Below are positions 15,715 through 23,295 of a stretch of DNA of 38,687 nt, one piece after another. Position numbers and translations under genes: made by a program. The notes beneath the pieces are model-generated. The model had not been told where the DNA came from. It made no database searches and saw only the letters and a list, made by a program, of their open reading frames with translations. Numbering within the stretch: the first letter of the stretch is position 1; each line of letters opens with the position of its first letter. Source of the DNA: Eubacteriales bacterium (lineage in GTDB: Bacteria > Bacillota > Clostridia > Christensenellales > Aristaeellaceae); contig JAJFVI010000329.1 of assembly GCA_021371895.1 (NCBI GenBank), positions 1-38,687 on the forward strand. The letters run 5' to 3'.

Positions 15715-16794
15715 TTGAACGATATTCTGGGTTTGGTGCTGTATCATAACACCGTGCTTCAATACTTGATCTTTCTGGCTTTGCTGCTGGTTAGCATACT
15801 CGTCGTAAACATCGCGACGAAGATGCTTGTGAAGCGCCTGAAACCCCGCGCCGAGAAATCCAAAAAACCGGTGGACGAACTGTTGGTCAATGCTGCGGAG
15901 CAATACCTTTCTCCGATTCTCACCTTTACCGCAATCATCCTCTGCCTGAAAACGCTCGCAATTTCGCAGGTCGTGCAGAATATTGTGGATGCAGCGGTAA
16001 AGATATTTTTCGCATTCGTCGGCGGATTGCTGCTTACACGCGTTTCTGTTTCTTTCCTTAACCGGTATTGGAAGCAAAAAAGGCGCGGCGCAGGCGGTAA
16101 AATGACTGTCCATTGGATGAGCGTACTTATGAAATTTTCGATCTGGACGGTCGTGGGTATCCTGTTTTTACAAAACATCGGCGTTAAGATCGACGCTTTG
16201 CTGGCAGGGCTCGGCGTTGGTGGCCTCGCAATCGCTTTTGCCGCGCAGACCGTGCTGGAGGACGTATTCTGCTTTGTGACCATCTTCTTCGATCGACCCT
16301 TTGAAATCGGGGATTTTATCATCTCGGGCGACCATATGGGCACGGTGGAGCACATTGGCGTAAGAAGCACGCGCCTACGGTCACTGGACGGGGAGCAGCT
16401 GATTCTCTCCAACAAGGATTTGACGAGTTCGCGAATCCGCAACTATAAAACGATGAAAAAGCGCCGCGTCGTTTTCCCCCTTGGCGTCACATACCAGACA
16501 GACGCGGAATTGCTGGCGGAGATTCCGGCACTCCTCCGGCAGATTATCGAAGGCGTGGGAGGCGCGGAGTTCGGAAGAGCACATTTCTTTACTTTCGGGG
16601 ATTACAGCCTTGACTACGAAGTGGTTTTCTTTGTGCTCAGCGATGATTACGACCAGTATATGGATACCAGACAGAAGATTAATTTAAAGATCAAAGAGGT
16701 ATTCGACCTGCGCGGCATCAAGTTCGCCTTTCCCACGCAAACGCTCTTCCTGGATGGCGGCGATCCCAAAGCTTCGCAGCGAGCCAAACATTGA
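15715..16794 (+). CDS. Small-conductance mechanosensitive channel, MscS family
   Basis: 359 residues from TTG at 15715, which follows AGGGGAGGAAG; the open frame extends upstream into the peroxiredoxin gene but has no other ribosome site. Membrane segments near residues 15-35, 68-88, 93-115 and 135-155 precede the pore helix LLAGLGVGGLAIAFAAQTVL. The beta domain (FDRPFEIGDFIISGDHMGTV, IGVRSTRLRSLDGEQLILSN) and cytoplasmic domain follow. The channel opens under membrane tension to release solutes in hypo-osmotic shock. It ends in a clear intrinsic terminator. Confidence 0.93.
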   Translation: MNDILGLVLYHNTVLQYLIFLALLLVSILVVNIATKMLVKRLKPRAEKSKKPVDELLVNAAEQYLSPILTFTAIILCLKTLAISQVVQNIVDAAVKIFFAFVGGLLLTRVSVSFLNRYWKQKRRGAGGKMTVHWMSVLMKFSIWTVVGILFLQNIGVKIDALLAGLGVGGLAIAFAAQTVLEDVFCFVTIFFDRPFEIGDFIISGDHMGTVEHIGVRSTRLRSLDGEQLILSNKDLTSSRIRNYKTMKKRRVVFPLGVTYQTDAELLAEIPALLRQIIEGVGGAEFGRAHFFTFGDYSLDYEVVFFVLSDDYDQYMDTRQKINLKIKEVFDLRGIKFAFPTQTLFLDGGDPKASQRAKH

Positions 16795-16803
16795 TAATCA
16801 TAA

Positions 16804-16839
16804 AGCGACCGCCGGAAATCCGGCGATCGTTAGCTTTTT
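16804..16839. terminator. Intrinsic terminator after the MscS gene
   Basis: Stem CGACCGCCGG/CCGGCGATCG with one mismatch and an AAAT loop, followed by TTAGCTTTTTG on the plus strand. It also lies just past the end of the convergent greA-lysS operon. Confidence 0.88.
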
Positions 16840-16855
16840 GGCGTTGTTTTAGGTA

Positions 16856-17539
16856 CTAAGGCTGTACCGTTGCGGCGGGTGCCGTGGTTTCACCCTGCGC
16901 AGTTGGGCTGTCCGCTTGCATATGGGTTAGCAGATAGTTAAGAAATTTGATAGAATATTCGTCGTTGCCGTTGTTGCCCAGAATGCACAGGGACGCGTCC
17001 GTTGTCAGCAGCCCGTAATCGGCCAGCTTTGGCAAATTCGCGGCTGGAATTCCCACCAGCGTGCGAGTACCCGTCTCGGCGTCTTTCACGTAACCGTTGC
17101 TCAGATCCAGCCCCGTCACATCCAGTTCTCCACTGTCGATGTAGGGCTGCAGGTCGAGCAGCGCCTCGTTGGCGGCCAGCGATGTAAAACGGTCATCCGT
17201 AAGCAGGTAGATGTCTCCCTGCGCAGCGCTTACCCATACCATTAGCTGCATATCGCCGTACGTATCGTCGAACGTGACCAAGGTAGTGGTCACTTCTTCC
17301 ATCTCCGGCATTACCTCGGCATGGATTTGATCGGCCAACGCCTGAAGTCCTTTTTCGTCCATGCCGGCAGACTGGGCGTAGAACTCAACTTTTAAGTTAT
17401 CCGGGGACTGATAGCGCGTGGTCGTATAAATGAGGTTCCAACCGGCCAACGCGATGATGATCAGCAGCAGGTACTTCCAAAGGCCGTATTGCAGGTGATT
17501 CTGAATTTTGCGCCGGGTAATAGGCATCTTTAAACGCAT
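16856..17539 (-). CDS. Membrane-anchored extracytoplasmic protein of unknown function
   Basis: 227 residues. A basic N-terminus is followed by one membrane segment (KYLLLIIIALAGWNLIYT, about residues 22-39), then ~185 outside residues and a Thr/Ala/Pro-rich tail (TAQGETTAPAATVQP). The outside part has features of solute-binding-like folds (AQSAGMDEKGLQALADQIHA, GDIYLLTDDRFTSLAANEAL, LDLQPYIDSGELDVTG), but I cannot assign a ligand or role. GGAGAG precedes the ATG. It follows lysS by 53 bases and is probably the last gene of the greA-lysS operon. Confidence 0.78.
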   Translation of the reverse strand: MRLKMPITRRKIQNHLQYGLWKYLLLIIIALAGWNLIYTTTRYQSPDNLKVEFYAQSAGMDEKGLQALADQIHAEVMPEMEEVTTTLVTFDDTYGDMQLMVWVSAAQGDIYLLTDDRFTSLAANEALLDLQPYIDSGELDVTGLDLSNGYVKDAETGTRTLVGIPAANLPKLADYGLLTTDASLCILGNNGNDEYSIKFLNYLLTHMQADSPTAQGETTAPAATVQP

Positions 17540-17592
17540 AACAATCTCTCCATATCGGTGAAACGCGTTTCGGGTCGCGGTTTCAGAAATGT

Positions 17593-19116
17593 TTATTTCT
17601 GCGGCTTCATGGTGGGGAAAAGCAACACATCGCGGATGGAAGCGTTATCGGTCAGGAGCATCACCATGCGGTCGATGCCGAAGCCCAACCCGCCGGTCGG
17701 CGGCAAACCATATTCCAGCGCGGTAACATAATCCTCGTCCACCTCTGCGTGGATACCCTCGGCCATGCGGGTGCGCACCTGTTCTTCAAAGCGCCTGCGC
17801 TGATCGATGGGGTCGTTGAGCTCGGAGAAGGCGTTGCCCATCTCGTGGCCAGCGATAAAGAACTCGAAACGTTCGGTCAGATCGGAATTTTCCGGCTTGC
17901 GCTTCGCTAAAGGGGAGATGTCCACCGGATAATCGATGATGAAGGTGGGCTGGATCAGCCTAGCTTCCACATACTCGTCAAACAGAGCGGCAAGGCAATC
18001 CCCGCGTTTCGCGTTCTTTTCGCAGGGAACATTCTTCTTGGCGAGGCAGGCGCGCGCCTCCTCGTCGGTTTTCCATTCGGAATAGTCGGCGCCGCAGGCT
18101 TCCAGCACCGCCTGCGCCATGGTGATTCGCTTCCACGGGGCTTGCAGCTCGATCATTTCCGGTTCTTCGCAAGTCACATCCATATGCAGAGGCACGCGGG
18201 TCGTTCCGCACACCTTTTGCGCCACGGTGGAGTACAACTGTTCCACCATTTCCATGACTTCCTCGTAATTCACATACGCCTGGTAGGTTTCCACGGTGGT
18301 GAACTCAGGGTTATGCGTCGCGTCCATCCCTTCGTTGCGAAACAGCCGGCCGACCTCGTACACCTTGTCAAACCCGCCAACAATCAAGCGCTTTAAATAC
18401 AGTTCCGTTTCGATGCGTAAAAACATATCCAAATCCAGCGCGTTCAGGTGGGTTTTAAACGTACGGGCGGCGGCGCCGATCTCCACGGTTTGCAATACGG
18501 GCGTATCGACTTCCAGAAAACCACGTTCGTCCAAAAAGGCACGAACGGCGCTGATGATCTGGCTGCGTTTGCGGAAAGTATCGCGCACCTCTGGATTCAC
18601 AATCATGTCCACATAGCGCTGGCGGTAACGCAAATCCGGATCCTTAAGGCCGTGAAACTTTTCCGGCAGTACCTTCAGGCTCTTGGAAAGCAGCATAATC
18701 GACTGCGTGTGTACACTGATTTCGCCCTTTTGGGTACGGAACACCGTGCCTTGTATGCCCAGAATATCGCCCAAGTCATCATCTTTGAACTGCGCGTAAG
18801 CATCTTCACCAACGTCTTCGCGGCGAACATAAAACTGTATCTGACCTTCTGCGTCCAGCAGGTGCGCAAAGCTGGCTTTGCCCATAACGCGCTTGGAGAG
18901 CATACGCCCCGCAACACGGACGGTTTGCCCCTCCAGCGTCTCAAAATTTGTCAGGATCTCATTGCTTTGATGCGTGACGGCGTAATGGGTGATGGCATAA
19001 GGGCTATTTCCGCAATCCACCATTTTTTGCAGTTTTTCACGGCGGATCCCCTCCTGCTCGCTCAGCTGTTGGGGTGTCCACTCGGTCGACTGTGTGTTTT
19101 GCGGTTCGCTGCTCAT
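17593..19116 (-). CDS. lysS: Lysyl-tRNA synthetase, class II
   Basis: 507 residues from the ATG at 19116. The ATG at 19125 overlaps the AAAGG ribosome site, so the second ATG has the right spacing. It charges tRNA-Lys with lysine. The N-terminal OB-fold anticodon domain (TVRVAGRMLSKRVMGKASFA) is followed by the class II core. Motif 2 is YEVGRLFRNEGMDATHNPEF and motif 3 is GGLGFGIDRMVMLL. The length is standard for the bacterial enzyme. It lies 48 bases behind greA in the same direction, a common pairing in Firmicutes. Confidence 0.98.
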   Translation of the reverse strand: MSSEPQNTQSTEWTPQQLSEQEGIRREKLQKMVDCGNSPYAITHYAVTHQSNEILTNFETLEGQTVRVAGRMLSKRVMGKASFAHLLDAEGQIQFYVRREDVGEDAYAQFKDDDLGDILGIQGTVFRTQKGEISVHTQSIMLLSKSLKVLPEKFHGLKDPDLRYRQRYVDMIVNPEVRDTFRKRSQIISAVRAFLDERGFLEVDTPVLQTVEIGAAARTFKTHLNALDLDMFLRIETELYLKRLIVGGFDKVYEVGRLFRNEGMDATHNPEFTTVETYQAYVNYEEVMEMVEQLYSTVAQKVCGTTRVPLHMDVTCEEPEMIELQAPWKRITMAQAVLEACGADYSEWKTDEEARACLAKKNVPCEKNAKRGDCLAALFDEYVEARLIQPTFIIDYPVDISPLAKRKPENSDLTERFEFFIAGHEMGNAFSELNDPIDQRRRFEEQVRTRMAEGIHAEVDEDYVTALEYGLPPTGGLGFGIDRMVMLLTDNASIRDVLLFPTMKPQK

Positions 19117-19164
19117 GCGCTTCATCCTTTCGCTTGTGAAAAACGCGCCTGATCGGCGCGGAAG

Positions 19165-19650
19165 TTATCGGCTGATTTCCAACACCTTCATTTTTATCAC
19201 GCCGCTCGGCGTTTCCACCGGCACGATTTGGCCAACCTTTTTGCCCAGCAGCATCGCGCCGATGGGGCTTTCGCTGCTGATTTTTAGCTCCTTGGGATTG
19301 GTCTCGTTGGCACCCACGATGGTGAAAATCTGCTCGATCTTCAACTTTTGGTTGAGCACCTTCACGGTGTTGCCCACGCCGATGGTTTCGGTGTTCACGT
19401 CTTCGTCGTCGATCACGACGCAATTGCGAAGGGTGTTCTCCATATCGACAATCTTTGCCTCTATGCGGCTTTGCTCGTTCTTCGCCTCGTCATATTCGGC
19501 GTTCTCGCTTAGGTCGCCAAAACCGCGCGCTAACGCAATCTGCTCGGCGATCTCGTTACGGCGCACGCTGATGTAATAATCCAATTCATTTTCCAGCTTT
19601 TTATAGCCTTCTCTGGTTAAAAACGTTCTCTTTTCTCTGGATTCCGCCAT
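19165..19650 (-). CDS. greA: Transcription elongation factor GreA
   Basis: 161 residues from the ATG at 19650, which follows GAAAGGGG; frame-consistent upstream ATG codons lie in the structured leader. GreA inserts a coiled coil into the RNA polymerase secondary channel and stimulates cleavage of backtracked RNA. Visible: the coiled-coil tip with acidic residues (ARGFGDLSENAEYDEAKNEQ) and the C-terminal FKBP-like domain (SSESPIGAMLLGKKVGQIV, ETPSGVIKMKVLEI). First gene of the greA-lysS operon, with a strong promoter and an unusual inverted repeat in the leader. Confidence 0.97.
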   Translation of the reverse strand: MAESREKRTFLTREGYKKLENELDYYISVRRNEIAEQIALARGFGDLSENAEYDEAKNEQSRIEAKIVDMENTLRNCVVIDDEDVNTETIGVGNTVKVLNQKLKIEQIFTIVGANETNPKELKISSESPIGAMLLGKKVGQIVPVETPSGVIKMKVLEISR

Positions 19651-19707
19651 GTTGTAACCCCTTTCTGAATGCGCGCCCGGCGATAGACGCGTTTGAGCGT
19701 ACAATAC

Positions 19708-19752
19708 GCACCGTTGCGCTCGCGACCACCGGCCGCCACAATGCAACGGTGC
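19708..19752 (-). promoter_or_regulatory. Perfect 10-bp inverted repeat in the greA leader
   Basis: GCACCGTTGC (19708-19717) and GCAACGGTGC (19743-19752) with a 25-base GC-rich loop, lying between the promoter and the start codon. There is no U-run on either side, so it is not a plain terminator. It may be a leader RNA control element, since greA leaders are structured in other bacteria (family knowledge), or a protein-binding site. Confidence 0.65.
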
Positions 19753-19769
19753 CTACAAATAACCATGCT

Positions 19770-19798
19770 ATTATATCGCATGTGTTTTGCAAAGTCAA
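19770..19798 (-). promoter_or_regulatory. Strong sigma-A promoter of the greA-lysS operon
   Basis: On the minus strand TTGACT (19793-19798), 17-base spacer, perfect TATAAT (19770-19775). The start codon lies 120 bases downstream, leaving a ~115-base leader. The 19651-19955 gap between greA and the SCIFF gene holds this promoter, its leader repeat and the SCIFF promoter; nothing else is evident. Confidence 0.9.
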
Positions 19799-19891
19799 CG
19801 ATCACGTAGAGAGTCTGTTTTGGAAAAGCGATTCAGAATGAAAAGTAGTCCCATCGTCCCCGCCGCGCCTGTCGAAAGTTTGCCGCCGGCA

Positions 19892-19920
19892 TTGTAAAGC
19901 TTTGGGCTTTGGTATATAAT
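19892..19920 (+). promoter_or_regulatory. Sigma-A promoter of the SCIFF gene
   Basis: TTGTAA (19892-19897), 17-base spacer, perfect TATAAT (19915-19920), 36 bases before the start codon. Confidence 0.85.
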
Positions 19921-19955
19921 AAGTTGTTAGCACAAACGATTTGGAGGGATTCTCA

Positions 19956-20150
19956 ATGAAACATATCCGTACGGTAGCCGAGCCCTGCCTGCGCCAGTCG
20001 CTTGTATACGGCGGCTGCGGCGAATGCCAGGCTTCCTGCCAAAGCGCCTGTAAAACCAGCTGCACCGTCGGCAACCAGAGCTGTGCCAGCAAGGAACAGC
20101 AAATTTTAGCCGGCCGCGATGGGAAAACCAACCATCCCGCCGCCAAATAA
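19956..20150 (+). CDS. SCIFF ranthipeptide precursor (six cysteines in forty-five residues) with C-terminal tail
   Basis: 64 residues from the ATG at 19956, eight bases after GGAGGG. The start MKHIRT and the core GGCGECQASCQSACKTSCTV followed by GNQSC are diagnostic of SCIFF peptides, whose cysteines are joined by thioether bonds to side-chain carbons by a radical SAM enzyme. The six core cysteines are C21, C24, C28, C32, C36 and C43. Two oddities: an extra cysteine at position 11, and a ~20-residue polar tail after C43 (KEQQILAGRDGKTNHPAAK), whereas most SCIFF peptides stop a few residues after the last cysteine. The maturase is the next gene. SCIFF products have been linked to quorum-type signalling in clostridia; the role here is unknown. 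Confidence 0.95.
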   Translation: MKHIRTVAEPCLRQSLVYGGCGECQASCQSACKTSCTVGNQSCASKEQQILAGRDGKTNHPAAK

Positions 20151-20170
20151 AGCGGTTTTACGTAAGGCAA

Positions 20171-20238
20171 AAAAGTCCCTGTTGCTCGCCGCATTGGCAA
20201 GATGATGCTTGCCATATCGACGCGCAAGAGGGACTTTT
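20171..20238 (+). terminator. Nested hairpin terminator/attenuator between SCIFF and its maturase
   Basis: AAAAGTCCCT (20171-20180) pairs with AGGGACTTTT (20229-20238), and the stem continues with TTGC/GCAA after one mismatch. Inside it sits a second hairpin TGGCAAG-ATGATG-CTTGCCA (20195-20214). The closing TTTT makes it terminator-like in both directions. Partial readthrough would give much more precursor than maturase mRNA (inference). Confidence 0.78.
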
Positions 20239-20350
20239 AACGCCGTATTAACTGTTTGCCGATTGCAATCCATTTCATTTGGGCCGTCTTCAGCCCTTAC
20301 GGATTCGGCGGCGAACCAACCGGGAAAATCATGGCAGAGGAGGCAACAGG

Positions 20351-21757
20351 ATGATCCATCTTTTCCGCGCGCTGGATACGCCGATGGCGTTAGACGTGGG
20401 CAGTGGCGCTGTACACGCGCTGGATGAAATTGCGTTCGATGCGCTTACCTACATGCAGGAACATAAAGATGCAACGGATGAGCAGATTGTGACGGAACTT
20501 AGCGCTACCCACCCCATGACTGACGTGAATGAAACGGTGGGGGAGCTTCGTTCGCTGATTGCGCAGGGTTACCTGGATACGCCGGATGATTACGGCTCCG
20601 TACCCTTGGGTGATGCGGGCGTCGTGAAGGCGATGTGCCTGCATGCCGCGCACGATTGCAACCTCCGCTGCCAGTATTGCTTTGCGGATATGGGCGCGTA
20701 CCATATGCGCAACCGTATGCTGCTGTCAGTCGATACCGGTAAAAAGGCGCTGGATTGGCTAATCGCCAAAAGCGGAAATCGGCAGAACCTTGAAGTGGAC
20801 TTTTTCGGTGGCGAACCGCTGCTCAATTTCTCCGCCATCAAGGAGATCGTCGCGTACGGCCGTGAACTGGAAAAAATGACAGGTAAGCGTTTTCGTTTTA
20901 CGACTACCACAAACGGCGTGGGCTTGAACGACGAGATTATGGACTTTCTTAACCGTGAGATGAACAATGTGGTTATTTCCATCGACGGTCGCCCCGATGT
21001 GCATGATCGTATGCGCCCCACGCCCAACGGTAAGGGGAGCTATGACCTGGTGATCGATAAGGCCAAGGAGTTCGTACGCCGCCGTAACCAGCAAAAGTAT
21101 TACATTCGCGGAACCTACACGCACTACAACCTTGATTTCGCCAACGATGTCCTTCATTTGGCGGACGAGGGCTTTCAGCAGCTTTCCATCGAGCCGGTCG
21201 TTACCGCCCCGGATAAACCCTATGCTATTGGTGAAGCGGATTTGCCGCGTATCTACGAAGAGTACGAACGCCTCGGCCGGGAATACCTTAAGCGGCGCGC
21301 GGATGGCCGCTGGTTCAGCTTTTTCCATTTCACGGTCGATTTGTCCGGTGGGCCCTGCATCAAACGCAGGCTTACAGGCTGCGGCGTTGGTAACGAGTAT
21401 GTGGCCGTCACGCCGGAAGGGGATATTTACCCCTGCCACCAGTTCGTCGGGCGCGAAGGTATGAAAATGGGCTCGGTGCTGGATGGCAGCTTTGATGCCC
21501 AAATGCAGAAACGCTTTCAGCACAACCATGTGCTCGCCAAGGAAAAATGCCGCGATTGCTGGGCGCGCTTCTATTGCAGCGGAGGGTGTGCCGCCAACGC
21601 CCATGCCTTTAACGGCGATATCGCGAAGCCCTTCGATTTGGAATGCCAGCTGGAACGCAAACGCCTGGAATGCGCGATGGCGATCTTCGCCCTGGAGCAG
21701 GAAAACAACCTTGCGGCTGTCGAAAAAGAAGCCGTAGAACCGCCTCCGTGTTTGTGA
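20351..21757 (+). CDS. SCIFF maturase, radical SAM/SPASM thioether synthase (CteB-like)
   Basis: 468 residues from the ATG at 20351, seven bases after AGAGGAGG. The N-terminal ~90 residues form a peptide-recognition domain (EIAFDALTYMQEHKDATDEQ). The radical SAM cluster motif is C103-N-L-R-C107-Q-Y-C110, followed by DFFGGEPLLNF, FTTTTNGVGLND and VVISIDGRPDVHDRMRPTPN. The C-terminal SPASM region carries cysteines for two more iron-sulfur clusters (SGGPCIKRRLTGCGVGNEY, GDIYPCHQF, EKCRDCWARFYCSGGCAANA, LEC). It uses S-adenosylmethionine to make the thioether links in the SCIFF peptide encoded upstream. Confidence 0.96.
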   Translation: MIHLFRALDTPMALDVGSGAVHALDEIAFDALTYMQEHKDATDEQIVTELSATHPMTDVNETVGELRSLIAQGYLDTPDDYGSVPLGDAGVVKAMCLHAAHDCNLRCQYCFADMGAYHMRNRMLLSVDTGKKALDWLIAKSGNRQNLEVDFFGGEPLLNFSAIKEIVAYGRELEKMTGKRFRFTTTTNGVGLNDEIMDFLNREMNNVVISIDGRPDVHDRMRPTPNGKGSYDLVIDKAKEFVRRRNQQKYYIRGTYTHYNLDFANDVLHLADEGFQQLSIEPVVTAPDKPYAIGEADLPRIYEEYERLGREYLKRRADGRWFSFFHFTVDLSGGPCIKRRLTGCGVGNEYVAVTPEGDIYPCHQFVGREGMKMGSVLDGSFDAQMQKRFQHNHVLAKEKCRDCWARFYCSGGCAANAHAFNGDIAKPFDLECQLERKRLECAMAIFALEQENNLAAVEKEAVEPPPCL

Positions 21758-21867
21758 ACACACAAGCATACTTGATTTGCAAAAAGGCTATACATTCTTC
21801 ATGGGTCGTTCACGATGCGGCCAAATGTATGTGGTAACCTAACAGCGTAGTAAGGAGGGACAAATCT

Positions 21868-23160
21868 ATGAAGAATACTACGAAGAAAACGGTCTTTGGT
21901 TCTCTCGCGGTTGCTTTAGCTTTGATGCTGGTGGTCGTAGGCGCATTTGCTTTCGTCCAGACAAACGGCGAAGCCGCCGCGGAAGCCGTAACGGTTTCCG
22001 AAAGCGCGACGGTGGTTACCAGCCCTTTCACCGATGCCGTGGCAAAAGTGAAGGACAGCGTGGTCGGTGTGAATAACTACACGACCATGTCGGGCAGTAA
22101 CTACTTTGGTTACAGCTTCGGTTTCGGCAACAACAACGGCAGCACCGACGGTACCAATGGCACCGACGGCACAACCGGCACCAACCGTGAAGTGCTGCAA
22201 AGCAGCGGCAGCGGCGTGGTCGTGGCGGCTGACTACGTGCTTACCAACTACCACGTTGTGGAGGGCGCCACATCCCTGGAAGTCACCGTGGGTGACAACA
22301 CCTTCGTCGCCACCGTCGCGGGTTATGACGATACCCTCGATTTGGCGGTACTTAAGGTGGATAAGCTCGACATCGCACCCGTGACCCTTGGCGACAGCGA
22401 TCTGTTAAGCGTTGGCGATTGGGCCATCTGCATCGGCAACCCGCTTTCCTTTACGGGCACAACGACCGTCGGTATCATCTCCGCACTCAACCGCGAAGTG
22501 ACCAGCGAAAACTACGATATGTATGGCCGCCGCGAGGACACTGCGAATAACATGATCCAGACGGATGCGGCCATCAACGCCGGTAACAGCGGCGGCGGCA
22601 TGTTCAACGTCGCCGGTGAATTGATCGGCGTGCCGAGCATGAAGTACACCGGCTCGTACTACTCCACCACTTCAGTGGAAGGCATCGGCATGGCAATACC
22701 GATCAACGCAGCGAAGTCGCTGATTAACGACGTACTTTCCGGTAAGGTATCCAGCGACAACAGCACCGCTACCGTGAACACAGGCGTCAACAGCACTGCG
22801 ACCGACAACAAACCCCGCATCGGCGTCACCGTGACCAACGCGACCAACTTCTCCAGCAGCGCAGTGGATCAGGGCATTATCCCCAACGGCGCGTTCGTGA
22901 CCAACGTGGAAAGTGGTTCTCCCGCGGATACGGCTGGCATCCAGTCCGGCGACATCATCGTGGAAGCTGACGGCACTGTGATTACCTCTACCTCGCAGTT
23001 AATTACCATTCTGCAGGCCAAGAACGTAGGCGACACCTCGGCGATCAAACTCTACCGTTCCGAAGGCATCATGGATGCGCAGAGCATCGATGCTATCAAA
23101 GACGGCCAATACATGGACGTCACGGTTACGCTGGCCATTCTGGACAACGTACAGCAGTAA
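21868..23160 (+). CDS. HtrA/DegP-like membrane-anchored serine protease with PDZ domain
   Basis: 430 residues. A membrane anchor or signal (GSLAVALALMLVVVGAFAFV, residues 11-30) is followed by a Gly/Asn/Thr-rich linker (about 85-106) and a trypsin-like domain with the triad H129 (TNYHVVEG), D158 (DDTLDLAVLKV) and S241 (AGNSGGGMFN). The usual GNSGGP is GNSGGG here. One PDZ domain occupies about residues 320-425 (GAFVTNVESGSPADTAGIQS, GDIIVEADGTVIT). It degrades or refolds damaged proteins at the outer face of the membrane. AAGGAGGG precedes the ATG; monocistronic. Confidence 0.93.
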   Translation: MKNTTKKTVFGSLAVALALMLVVVGAFAFVQTNGEAAAEAVTVSESATVVTSPFTDAVAKVKDSVVGVNNYTTMSGSNYFGYSFGFGNNNGSTDGTNGTDGTTGTNREVLQSSGSGVVVAADYVLTNYHVVEGATSLEVTVGDNTFVATVAGYDDTLDLAVLKVDKLDIAPVTLGDSDLLSVGDWAICIGNPLSFTGTTTVGIISALNREVTSENYDMYGRREDTANNMIQTDAAINAGNSGGGMFNVAGELIGVPSMKYTGSYYSTTSVEGIGMAIPINAAKSLINDVLSGKVSSDNSTATVNTGVNSTATDNKPRIGVTVTNATNFSSSAVDQGIIPNGAFVTNVESGSPADTAGIQSGDIIVEADGTVITSTSQLITILQAKNVGDTSAIKLYRSEGIMDAQSIDAIKDGQYMDVTVTLAILDNVQQ

Positions 23161-23196
23161 ACGAACGTCAACAGACCAGACATCGGAATTCAGCCT

Positions 23197-23226
23197 AAAA
23201 GGGCGCGGAGCAATCCGCGTCCTTTT
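23197..23226. terminator. Bidirectional terminator between htrA and the GH65 gene
   Basis: AAAAGGGCGCGGA-GCAA-TCCGCGTCCTTTT: 13-bp stem with one G-T pair and a tetraloop, A-run on one side and T-run on the other, so it works for both convergent genes. Confidence 0.9.
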
Positions 23227-23295
23227 CGTATTCTTATGCTTTACGCAACCGTTACAATGTATAAAGTACCCGGTGTAAGGGGCTGCTGAGCATGC

